Shown one piece after another: positions 44,652 to 52,369 of a DNA stretch of 52,369 bases (its first letter is position 1; every line of letters starts with the position of its first letter). Source of the stretch: Thermodesulfobacteriota bacterium (lineage in GTDB: Bacteria; Desulfobacterota; WTBG01; CAIYCZ01; CAIRTM01). A program made the translations under genes and the position numbers. The DNA lies in contig JANQGV010000018.1 of the NCBI GenBank assembly GCA_028282925.1, forward strand, positions 1-52,369. Direction: 5' to 3'. The notes beneath the pieces were generated by a model. That model searched no databases, was not told the origin of the DNA, and saw only the letters and a list, made by a program, of their open reading frames with translations.

Positions 44652-46292
44652 CTATTTTCGGTGCTGCTTGTAGTAGTTGATCAGTCCGTTGGTTGACGGG
44701 TCGTGGGAGGAGACCTGCTGGTTATCCTCAAGTTCCGGGATAATGTTGTTTGCAAGTTGCTTGCCCAGTTCCACACCCCACTGGTCAAACGAGCAGATGT
44801 CCCAGATAATACCCTGGGTGAACACCTTGTGCTCATACATGGCGATCAGGGCCCCCAGCGTGCGGGGATCGAGCTGTTTGAACATGATGGCGTTTGAGGG
44901 GCGGTTGCCCTCGAAAACCCGGTGTGGGGCGATAGCGTCGATTTCGGTATCATCTGCCCCTTTGGCCTTCATTTCAGCCCGGACTTCATCAAGGGTTTTT
45001 CCGTTCATCAGGGCTTCGGGCTGGGCGAAAAAGTTCGCCAGGAGCAGCTTGTGATGATTGCCGATGGGGTTGTGGCTGACGGCCGGGGCCAGGAAATCGG
45101 CCGGAACGATTTTTGTGCCGTGGTGCAAGAGCTGATAGAAGGAGTGCTGTCCGTCCGTGCCCGGTTCGCCCCAGATGATGGGGCCGGTGGTGGTGTCTGC
45201 ATCGCTGCCGTCCTGCCGGACGTGCTTGCCGTTTGATTCCATGTCGAGCTGCTGCAGGTAGGCCGGGAACCGGCGCAGGTACTGGTCGTAGGGCAGGACC
45301 GCATGGGTGGGATACTCGAAGAAATTGTTATACAGCACCCCCAGCAGGGCCAGCACAACCGGTATGTTGCTCTCGAAATCGGTGGAACGGAAATGATTGT
45401 CCATGTCGTGGGCGCCTGCCAAAAATTCCGCGAACCCGTCTTTTCCAACGGCAAGCATAACCGGCAGCCCGATGGCCGACCAGACCGAATACCGGCCGCC
45501 GACCCAGTTCCAGAACCCGAACATGTTTTCGGTGTCGATGCCGAACTGCGATACCGCATCGGCATTGGTGGAGACGGCCACGAAGTGCCGGGCGATGTGT
45601 TTCTCATTTCCGGCGGCTTCCAGGAACCAGGCCCGGGCGCTACGGGCATTGGTCATGGTTTCAAGGGTGGTGAATGTTTTGGAGGCGATGATGAACAGGC
45701 TCGTTTCAGGGTTCAGCTTTTTTAGGGTCTCGGCTATGTGGGTGCCGTCGATGTTGGAAACAAAATGGAGCTGCAGATCGGGATGGGCAAAGGGGGTCAG
45801 GGCCTCGGTGACCATGGCGGGCCCCAGGTTGGAGCCGCCGATGCCGATGTTGACGATATCGGTTATGCTCTTGCCGGTGTAACCCTGCCAGGCGCCGCTG
45901 CGCACTTTGTCGGCAAAGGTTCCCATGCGGTCAAGAACGGCGTTGACGTCGGGCATAACATCCCGGTCGTCGACCATAACCGGTGTGTTGGATCTGTTGC
46001 GCAGGGCGGTATGGAGTACGGCCCTGTCTTCGGTGATGTTGATCTTGGCCCCGCTGAACATCTCTTCAATGGCCTGTGCCAGTCCGGCCTCCTGTGCCAG
46101 ACCGGTCAAAAGCGCAAGGGTTTCACCGGTGATCAGGTTCTTGGAAAAGTCGAGCAGTATGCCGCAGGCTTCCAGGTTGAAAGAGGCAAACCGTTCCGGA
46201 TCGTCTGCAAAGAGTTTTTTGAGCGTGGTTCCTTTGAGATCTGCAAGGTGCTTTTCAAGGGCCTGCCGGGCCTGGGAAGCATTTTTGTCCAT
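44652..46292 (-). CDS. pgi: Glucose-6-phosphate isomerase
   Basis: 546 aa, the usual size. Interconverts glucose-6-P and fructose-6-P. Signatures: [15 protein letters not shown], the P_GLUCOSE_ISOMERASE pattern [38 protein letters not shown] and the late [28 protein letters not shown] ribosome site. Single gene on the minus strand, divergent from recJ. Confidence 0.97.
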   Translation of the reverse strand: MDKNASQARQALEKHLADLKGTTLKKLFADDPERFASFNLEACGILLDFSKNLITGETLALLTGLAQEAGLAQAIEEMFSGAKINITEDRAVLHTALRNRSNTPVMVDDRDVMPDVNAVLDRMGTFADKVRSGAWQGYTGKSITDIVNIGIGGSNLGPAMVTEALTPFAHPDLQLHFVSNIDGTHIAETLKKLNPETSLFIIASKTFTTLETMTNARSARAWFLEAAGNEKHIARHFVAVSTNADAVSQFGIDTENMFGFWNWVGGRYSVWSAIGLPVMLAVGKDGFAEFLAGAHDMDNHFRSTDFESNIPVVLALLGVLYNNFFEYPTHAVLPYDQYLRRFPAYLQQLDMESNGKHVRQDGSDADTTTGPIIWGEPGTDGQHSFYQLLHHGTKIVPADFLAPAVSHNPIGNHHKLLLANFFAQPEALMNGKTLDEVRAEMKAKGADDTEIDAIAPHRVFEGNRPSNAIMFKQLDPRTLGALIAMYEHKVFTQGIIWDICSFDQWGVELGKQLANNIIPELEDNQQVSSHDPSTNGLINYYKQHRK

Positions 46293-46485
46293 TTCTGCGC
46301 CTTTCCTAGTATTAGTATATAATTAATAAAGGATACGTTTTTATTACAGAAAAGCACCGCCGAATACAAGGATAAACAGCATATATTCCATTATTTTTTT
46401 ATATATTTGATTACTTGACTTTGTAAGGCCAGTTGATACAATTGCAGGAAAATTTACCTATTTTTCCACACGTTAGGGTTTCTTA

Positions 46486-48201
46486 ATGGATATGAAAAGT
46501 GCTACATGGCGGATCAGTGATGCACGTCAGGATTTGTGTTCAACGATTTCCGACTCTCTTGATATTTCACCCCTGGTGTCCCGGGTGCTGGTAAACCGGG
46601 GTATTACCACTCCGGAACAGGCCGACCTGTTTCTTTCCGCCAAGCTGGGAGACCTGCATAACCCCTTTTTAATGAAAGACATGCAAAAGGCGGTTGGGCG
46701 AATAGTGCAGGCAGTTAAAAATAAAGAAAATATATGTATTTACGGTGACTACGATGTGGACGGGGTTACCTCTACCACCATCATGGTCGATTTTTTAAAG
46801 TCTGTGCAGGCCCGGGTTTCTTACTATATTCCGAGCCGCATCAGTGAAGGGTACGGCCTTACGCCCGAGGCTATCGGTAAAATACGGCAGGATCGGGTAT
46901 CGTTGATCATAACGGTGGATTGCGGGGTGTCGGACTATGAGGCGGTTACGTATGCCCAGGCAGAAGGTATAGACGTTATTGTGACCGACCACCATATGAT
47001 CCCGGAAAACCCGGCGCCGGCCTATGCCGTGCTCAACCCCAGGCAGCCCGGCTGCGAATTTCCCTTCAAAGGCCTGGCCGGGGTCGGCGTAGCGTTCAAC
47101 GTGCTGATGGCGCTTCGCAAGGCCCTGCGGGAAGAGGGTATGTGGCAGGATGACAGTGAGCCGAACCTGCGGCAGTATCTTGACCTGGTGGCCGTCGGGA
47201 CCATTGCCGACATTGCACCCATGATCGGCGAAAACCGTATCCTGGTTAAAAGCGGTCTGGAAGTGCTTGCCGAAGGTAAACGGCCGGGCATCTCTGCCCT
47301 GAAAACAGTGTGCGGATTGTCGTCGGGTGTGGTTTCCGCTTCCATGGTTGCCTACCGACTGGCGCCGCGCCTGAATGCCCCGGGCCGCATAGCCGATGCG
47401 TCCCTGTCTGTCCAACTGCTGCTGTCCGACGATGTTGAGGCGGCACGGGCACTTGCTGAACAGATTGATGAAACAAACAACCGCCGCCAGCAGGTTGAGC
47501 GTAAAATTTTGTCGGCTGCCAAGGCCCAGTTGAAGGAAGAAGAGGTGCCGGAAGCCATTGTGCTGGCATCGCCCGAGTGGCAGCCGGGTGTGGTAGGGTT
47601 GTGTGCTTCGCGGCTCAGCGAAGAGTTTTTCAGACCGGCTATACTGATTGCCGTTGATGAGGGGCGCGGAGAAGGGCGCGGGTCGGCCAGAAGCGTCGAC
47701 GGCTTTGATATCTACGATGCCATCAAACGCTGCCGGGAGAACCTGATAGCCTTCGGGGGGCATAAGGGTGCTGCGGGCCTTACGGTTGCCGCTGACCGGA
47801 TCGACGGGTTTCGGTCTGCATTCAATGCCATTGTGCGTGATGATTTTGCAGGGCAGGAGCTTACACCCACCCTTGCCATCGATGCTGAAATACCGCTCAA
47901 CCAGCTTTCCACCGGTGTTATGGAGGAAATAGAGAACCTGGAGCCGTTCGGCCCCGCCAATCCGGAGCCTGTTTTCAGCAGCTATGACATAAAGTTTTAC
48001 AGCTCGATGGTTGTGGGCAACGGTCACCTGAAGTTGAAGATCAGGGAAGAGGGGCAGTTCTACGATGCCATCGGCTTCAATATGGCTGCGCGCTATGCCC
48101 TGCAGGATGAAAAGATCAGGCTGGCGTTCGTGCCCCAGTTCAATTTTTTCAGGGGCGAAAGAACGATTCAGCTTAACCTGAAAGATATAAAAAGTATGTA
48201 A
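46486..48201 (+). CDS. recJ: Single-stranded-DNA-specific 5'-3' exonuclease RecJ
   Basis: 571 aa. DHH phosphoesterase core: YGDYDVDGVTSTTIM (motif I), VDCGVSDY (motif II), VTDHHMIP (motif III), VAVGTIADIAPM; DHHA1 domain with GRGSARSV and FGGHKGAAGLTV; C-terminal OB domain from about residue 465 (LEPFGPANPEPVFS). Acts in recombination and mismatch/base-excision repair. Weak ribosome site. Probably its own transcription unit. Confidence 0.95.
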   Translation: MDMKSATWRISDARQDLCSTISDSLDISPLVSRVLVNRGITTPEQADLFLSAKLGDLHNPFLMKDMQKAVGRIVQAVKNKENICIYGDYDVDGVTSTTIMVDFLKSVQARVSYYIPSRISEGYGLTPEAIGKIRQDRVSLIITVDCGVSDYEAVTYAQAEGIDVIVTDHHMIPENPAPAYAVLNPRQPGCEFPFKGLAGVGVAFNVLMALRKALREEGMWQDDSEPNLRQYLDLVAVGTIADIAPMIGENRILVKSGLEVLAEGKRPGISALKTVCGLSSGVVSASMVAYRLAPRLNAPGRIADASLSVQLLLSDDVEAARALAEQIDETNNRRQQVERKILSAAKAQLKEEEVPEAIVLASPEWQPGVVGLCASRLSEEFFRPAILIAVDEGRGEGRGSARSVDGFDIYDAIKRCRENLIAFGGHKGAAGLTVAADRIDGFRSAFNAIVRDDFAGQELTPTLAIDAEIPLNQLSTGVMEEIENLEPFGPANPEPVFSSYDIKFYSSMVVGNGHLKLKIREEGQFYDAIGFNMAARYALQDEKIRLAFVPQFNFFRGERTIQLNLKDIKSM

Positions 48202-48284
48202 CGTTTTGCTTGTTTAAAAATCAGTTTGTATGCTGCAGGTGATGTGCTACTATGCAGGCGCATTATCTGATAGGGAAGAAAAAA

Positions 48285-48329
48285 ATGGCCGGCATGTTCG
48301 GGAATGCTTTCCAGCCAGATAACCCTTAA
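48285..48329 (+). CDS. Possible 14-residue leader peptide upstream of the sigma gene
   Basis: AGGGAAG lies about 8 bp before ATG, giving the short frame MAGMFGNAFQPDNP and a TAA that ends 13 bp before the probable sigma-factor ATG at 48343. It has a better ribosome site than the sigma gene itself, so translational coupling is possible. It may be chance; no conservation data are available. Confidence 0.3.
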   Translation: MAGMFGNAFQPDNP

Positions 48330-48342
48330 CCTGTGGGCATAT

Positions 48343-48960
48343 ATGAAGAGGTCCAAGGAATCCGAAAAAATTCTTTTACGCCGATGCCTCGAAGGAGACA
48401 GCGAGGCATGGCGTGATTTTGTCTCGCAGTACTCGCCCCTGATTTACTATGTGATCCAAAAGGTGTTGCGTAGTAAATGTCCGGAAATAACGCACACGGA
48501 AATCAATGATCTGCATAACGATATTTTTCTGTCGTTGATGGAAAAAAACGGCCGTAAGCTGCGTCAGTATAAGGGCAAAAACGGCTGTTCCGTGCCGACC
48601 TGGATACGGGTTATCGCCGTACGATCCACCATTGACCACCTGCGCAAAAAAAAGGACATGGTGTCTCTTTCCGATGATGAACCCCGGTATGCCGCAGAGA
48701 AGAAGACCGATCCCACAGAAACCCCGGTGCAGCTTCTGGAAAGCCGTGAAGAGCGGGAACTGCTCAAAGAGCTGATCGACGATCTTGCCCCCAAAGACCG
48801 GCTGTTTATCCGTCTGTTCTATTATGATGAAGTTCCACCGGCGGAAATAGCCAAAATTCTTAAAACAACCCCCAATGCAGTGTACAGCAGGGGTAATTAT
48901 TTACGTGAAAAGTTGAGGGACGCCCTGAAAAAGAAATTATCCAAGAAACAAAACCTGTAG
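48343..48960 (+). CDS. ECF-like sigma70-family sigma factor
   Basis: 205 aa from the ATG at 48343 (48304 is an in-frame alternative). Region 2 spans about residues 10-100: EILLRRCLEGDSEAWRDFV-type start, then DLHNDIFLSLMEK and the TWIRVIAVRSTIDHLRKKK segment that contacts the -10. Region 4 spans about 140-195: DLAPKDRLFIRLFYYDEVPPAEIAKILKTT followed by NAVYSRGNYLREKLRDAL, a helix-turn-helix. First gene of a three-gene unit with a zinc-finger protein 60 bp later and the cyclase-CHAT gene after that, as expected for a sigma/anti-sigma signalling module. Confidence 0.85.
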   Translation: MKRSKESEKILLRRCLEGDSEAWRDFVSQYSPLIYYVIQKVLRSKCPEITHTEINDLHNDIFLSLMEKNGRKLRQYKGKNGCSVPTWIRVIAVRSTIDHLRKKKDMVSLSDDEPRYAAEKKTDPTETPVQLLESREERELLKELIDDLAPKDRLFIRLFYYDEVPPAEIAKILKTTPNAVYSRGNYLREKLRDALKKKLSKKQNL

Positions 48961-49020
48961 GCGTCTATTTTTGTAAAAAAATCGGCAAAAAAATTATATG
49001 CATGAGGTGAAATACCGGGA

Positions 49021-49737
49021 ATGACAGCAGATGATACTAAATTAAAATCCATCATTTCTTGGTACTTTACAAACAGGGAGCAGGATGTAGAGGTCTCAAG
49101 CTGCCCTCAGGAGGAAACCCTGTATGATTATCTCAACGGGACCCTTGAGCAGCATATCGAGCACGATGTTGAACGCCATTTGACCCAGTGTGACCAGTGT
49201 TTGCAGACTATTATCGCTATGTCGGCGTTTGCCGAAGAAGCGCCTGAACAGGAACACGTGGAGGTGCCGGACCATCTGCAGCATACGGTGCTGGGGTATG
49301 TTCAGGCCGGGAAGCAAGCGGGCCTTGAACAGTTCTTGAAATCGGCACGCGGGTCACTTGTTTCCTTGTGGGATGAGTTGCGCGGCCTTTTTTCCATGAA
49401 ACAGCCGGAGTTCGTATATGTCCGTGGTTCCCAGAAAGTAATATCCAAGAGCCTGGTGGTTCTCGAGAAAGAGTTTAAAGATGTAAAGCTTGATATCGAG
49501 ATTGAAAAAACGGGAGCCAATGCAACCGATATTAAAATAACGGCAACCGACCCCCGGACCGGCGAGCTTTTCCCCGGGGTGCGGCTTGACCTGCGTGACG
49601 GCAGCCGGGAGCTGGAGTCGTTTTCCGCCGAACACGGTGAAGCGCTTTTCGAGAATATTGTATTCGGCGAGTACACATTAATTGCTTGGGACAATAAGAA
49701 AAAGTTAGGGGAAGTGAAACTTTCTATCAAGGAGTAA
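49021..49737 (+). CDS. Soluble zinc-finger anti-sigma-like protein
   Basis: 238 aa. Residues about 25-65 carry a zf-HC2/anti-sigma zinc motif, with C28 then H53-x3-C57-x2-C60, preceded by ETLYDYLNGTLEQHIEHDVERH. There is no membrane segment, unlike many anti-sigma factors. The C-terminal 90 residues (from about 150) form a beta-rich, prealbumin/carboxypeptidase-regulatory-like domain (TDPRTGELFPGVRLDLRDGS, FENIVFGEYTLIAWD). The middle (about 85-145) is a linker-like helical region that could be a protease-sensitive site. Adjacent to the sigma gene; the start of the cyclase-CHAT gene is 4 bp after its stop. Confidence 0.75.
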   Translation: MTADDTKLKSIISWYFTNREQDVEVSSCPQEETLYDYLNGTLEQHIEHDVERHLTQCDQCLQTIIAMSAFAEEAPEQEHVEVPDHLQHTVLGYVQAGKQAGLEQFLKSARGSLVSLWDELRGLFSMKQPEFVYVRGSQKVISKSLVVLEKEFKDVKLDIEIEKTGANATDIKITATDPRTGELFPGVRLDLRDGSRELESFSAEHGEALFENIVFGEYTLIAWDNKKKLGEVKLSIKE

Positions 49738-49741
49738 TAGA

Positions 49742-52369
49742 ATGGCTGAGGACAAAGAAAAGAAAGAAATGGAGGAGTCTCCCGGGGGGGGCGCCAGCAT
49801 TGAAAATTTACTCCGGGAACGCCAGAAACTTGATGAACAACTGAAGGAAAAGTTCGCCCACCATGTTACGGTAATGTTTACCGACATCAAGGGCTCTACC
49901 AACTTCTTTGAGACCTACGGTGATATCGAGGGCCGCCTGATGGTCCAGAAACACAATGAAATGTTGTTTCCCTGTGTTGAAGAACGAAACGGCCGGGTTA
50001 TCAAGACCATCGGCGATGCGATTATGGCGGCTTTTGAAGAGCCCGAAGATGCCGTGCGTGCGGCCATAGCCATGCAGGAGGTCCTGTACGAATACAACAG
50101 CGACAAAAAGGAAAAAAAGGATCAGATCCATGTTCGCATCGGAATCAACACCGGAGAGGGCCTGGTTGAAAAGAGTGATATTTTCGGCGATGTGGTCAAT
50201 GTGGCTGCCAGGGTCGAATCCCTGACCGACCCGGACGAGATTATGATTTCCGAGGCGGTGTATCAGGAAGTCCGCAAGACCGATGATATTATCTGCCGCT
50301 TTGCAAGCCAGACCAAAGTGAAGGGCAAGGAAGAGGCCATCGACGTGTACCGGGTTGTGTGGGCCGAAGAAGAGGCCATGGCGGGCCTTACCCGGGGAAC
50401 GCCGGCTGCAAAGACGGCCCGTAAGCGCCGGGCACTCAGGAAACGGCTGGAAATCGATATCAGCCGCGACCAGGACACCCTGAAAATCACCGCGGCCGAA
50501 AAGTCCGACCTGGGACAGAGCACCATACGGCCCTATGAGGAAATGCAGGTTTCGATGAGTAAAATCAGCGAGCGCTGCCAGGAGATTACGGATCTGCTCA
50601 ATCGGGCCAACACCCGCGGCAAGGTTTCCAAGGACATACTGGCCAAGATGCGCGATGTGGGGCAGGTGCTGTTTGACGATCTGCTGTCGGCATCGGCCAA
50701 GGAGACCCTGCGCAATGCAACGGTGGACGACCTTGTGTTTCATGTTGAAGACACCCTGGTGCAGATACCCTGGGAGCTGTTCTACGACGGAGAGCAGTTC
50801 CTGTGCCAAAAATTCAATATGGGTCGGCTGGTTAAAACCAAGCAGAGCATCGTTAATATCAAGCAGCGTGAGCTTTCGCGGCCGCTGAAGATGCTGATCG
50901 TTTCCGACCCGCGCGGGGATTTGGAAAATTCCTTTGCCGAAGGCCAGGCCATTCGCGAGCAACTCGACCAGAACGCGTCTTTTATCAGCGCCAACCAGAG
51001 GAGCGGGCAGATAACAGCCGACTTCATTATGGAGAAAATCCGCAATTTTGATATGGTCCACTATGCCGGGCACGCAGACTACGATATGGAAGACCCCTCA
51101 AACAGCGGCTGGCTGCTGGACGGCGGCAAGTTTACCTCGTCGGATATCATGAAGCTGGTGGGCGGCAGGCCTATGCCGGCCCTGGTGTTCTGCAATGCCT
51201 GTCAGTCCGGCCAGACTGAAGAGTGGTCGCTGGACGCAAGTTACAGCCAGGAAATTTTCGGTCTTGCCAATGCGTTCCTGCTTTCCGGAGTGCAGCACTA
51301 TGTCGGCACGTTCTGGGAAATACTGGATGAACCCGGCAAGCATTTTGCCGTGGAGTTTTACCAGGCCATGCTGGAAGGAGCAACCATAGGCGAAGCCATG
51401 CGTGAGGCCCGGATGGCCTTGGTGAAAGAATACGGTGAGGACACCATTGTCTGGGCCAGCTATATGCTTTACGGTGACCCCGGAGCAAGTTACTTCGATT
51501 TTGCCCAGGACGAAGAAGAGGACGCCCAGGCCGCGGCGCAGGCATCGCACGGATTCGGCGAAGCCGCCCAACTGCGCAGCACTGCCAGCGAAACCATCCG
51601 GTTTGAATCGGAAGCGGCCCCGGCATCGGGCAAAAAGGGGATGATTTTGGGCGCAGCAATCGCCGTGGCGGTGGTGGCCCTGCTGCTGGTCTTCTTCCGG
51701 CCGGGCATGGAGAAGGGGGTTGAGAGCGATCCCTACCTGCAGGCCTACGCCCTGCTGCACAATGATAAGATAGAAGAAGCCCGGCGCGGTTTTGAGGGGT
51801 TGGAGGCCGACGACCCCCGCAGGCTCGAGGGAATGGCCGCGGTGCTGTATGCCCAGGGAGATTATGGTACGGCACTTGACATGAGTAAGAAATGTCTTGA
51901 AATTGCACCGTATAATATGTATTCAAGTGTTATTCAGGGCCAGGTACTGCTGGCGCAGGGGAACCTTGACGGTGCTCTGGAAAACTTCCAAAAGGCCGTC
52001 GACCGCAAAGGCGGTATCAGGTGGCAAAAAGCGGAAGCCTTTAACGGTATTGCCCGGGTTCATTCATCCCGGGGCGACATGCAAAAGGCATCCGAGTACT
52101 ATGCTCGTGCAGCCGAGTCCAACCCCGAAAGCTCGGTGATCTTTGCCAACCAGGCCTATGCCATGCAGCGTATGGGAGACACCCAGGGAGCGCTGTCATC
52201 GTTTCAAAGGGCTGCCAAGGCCAATCCCGGCGACCAGTTTGCGGCTGCTTTTCTGGCCGAAGCGCTCAAGAAGCAGAAGGCCGCCGACGATCAGGCCCGG
52301 CAGGAACGGATAGACAAACTGGTGGGTGAGCTTGCAGAAGCGTTCAAGACAGGCGGGGCCGCCCCGGCT
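49742..52369 (+). CDS. Class III nucleotide cyclase-CHAT protease-TPR fusion (3' end outside window)
   Basis: 876 codons without a stop at the window edge. Residues about 40-215 are a class III adenylate/guanylate cyclase domain: metal Asp48 in FTDIKGST and Asp92 in IGDAIMAAF, purine-specifying Lys88 and Asp150, and N153/R157 in VVNVAARVES, all consistent with an active ATP cyclase. Residues about 330-590 are a CHAT caspase-like domain with catalytic His444 in HYAGHADYD and Cys487 in CNACQSG. A membrane segment lies at about 633-652, followed by tetratricopeptide repeats from about 655 to the edge. It is probably membrane-anchored with both enzymes in the cytosol and the TPRs on the other side of the membrane. 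AAGGAG ribosome site, 4 bp after the anti-sigma-like gene. Confidence 0.9.
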   Translation, partial: MAEDKEKKEMEESPGGGASIENLLRERQKLDEQLKEKFAHHVTVMFTDIKGSTNFFETYGDIEGRLMVQKHNEMLFPCVEERNGRVIKTIGDAIMAAFEEPEDAVRAAIAMQEVLYEYNSDKKEKKDQIHVRIGINTGEGLVEKSDIFGDVVNVAARVESLTDPDEIMISEAVYQEVRKTDDIICRFASQTKVKGKEEAIDVYRVVWAEEEAMAGLTRGTPAAKTARKRRALRKRLEIDISRDQDTLKITAAEKSDLGQSTIRPYEEMQVSMSKISERCQEITDLLNRANTRGKVSKDILAKMRDVGQVLFDDLLSASAKETLRNATVDDLVFHVEDTLVQIPWELFYDGEQFLCQKFNMGRLVKTKQSIVNIKQRELSRPLKMLIVSDPRGDLENSFAEGQAIREQLDQNASFISANQRSGQITADFIMEKIRNFDMVHYAGHADYDMEDPSNSGWLLDGGKFTSSDIMKLVGGRPMPALVFCNACQSGQTEEWSLDASYSQEIFGLANAFLLSGVQHYVGTFWEILDEPGKHFAVEFYQAMLEGATIGEAMREARMALVKEYGEDTIVWASYMLYGDPGASYFDFAQDEEEDAQAAAQASHGFGEAAQLRSTASETIRFESEAAPASGKKGMILGAAIAVAVVALLLVFFRPGMEKGVESDPYLQAYALLHNDKIEEARRGFEGLEADDPRRLEGMAAVLYAQGDYGTALDMSKKCLEIAPYNMYSSVIQGQVLLAQGNLDGALENFQKAVDRKGGIRWQKAEAFNGIARVHSSRGDMQKASEYYARAAESNPESSVIFANQAYAMQRMGDTQGALSSFQRAAKANPGDQFAAAFLAEALKKQKAADDQARQERIDKLVGELAEAFKTGGAAPA

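Noticed and set aside
45008-45882. Long frames on both strands within pgi
   Set aside because: High-GC shadow frames of a well-conserved enzyme, without start signals.

Overview
The window most resembles a chromosome segment of a Desulfobacterota (Desulfobacterales-like, sulfate-reducer type) bacterium. This rests on the gene order rfaE1 - DUF4416 - yicC - remA-like - gmk - pyrF - rlmB, on LPS-heptose genes (gmhB, rfaE1), and on a curli operon beside secreted calcium/metal-type phosphatases. The placement is inferred from content and gene order only.

Region 1 (1-8780) is accessory. It opens with the end of an IS3-family element. A chain of gene blocks follows: a CPA2 antiporter; a secreted cysteine peptidase with gmhB and a shikimate kinase-chorismate synthase fusion; and a rhodanese gene. 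Each block is closed by an intrinsic terminator joined to a copy of the 3' end of tRNA-Asn. The intact tRNA-Asn gene closes the series at 8656-8731. A 222-bp direct repeat (about 95% identical) brackets 6.7 kb of it.

Region 2 (8950-23381) is largely housekeeping on the + strand: a response regulator with a histidine-kinase-like ATPase output, adenine salvage (mtnP, apt), heptose kinase, the yicC-remA-gmk-pyrF-rlmB run, an MFS exporter, a large CofD-like protein, a GlmU-like left-handed beta-helix protein and a phosphoglucosamine mutase (UDP-GlcNAc branch). Dispersed hairpin repeats occur at 9781-10175, 20289-20425 and 44389-44472.

Region 3 (23382-27545) is mostly non-coding. Two homologous 174-bp segments with a conserved long hairpin flank a secreted leucine-rich-like protein. 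Next comes a promoter-like site with four TTAA boxes at exact 11-bp spacing, then a leader of about 850 nt. The leader holds a GEMM-I-like (cyclic di-GMP type) element with terminator and three copies of an unidentified terminator-linked structured RNA.

Region 4 (27604-42957) lies downstream of that leader: csgE-csgF-csgG-csgB-like-csgA-like, alkaline phosphatase, a YibE/F membrane protein, and three large secreted proteins (choice-of-anchor I, exo/endonuclease/phosphatase family, purple-acid-phosphatase-like). I read this as an amyloid matrix plus extracellular phosphate-scavenging module.

Region 5 (43266-52369) has a membrane-anchored metallophosphoesterase and pgi on the - strand and recJ on the + strand. 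It ends with a compact signalling operon: an ECF-like sigma factor, a zinc-finger anti-sigma-like protein and a class III nucleotide cyclase-CHAT protease-TPR fusion that runs off the end. This operon, the tandem RNA leader and the tRNA-tail cassette series are the three most unusual things here.
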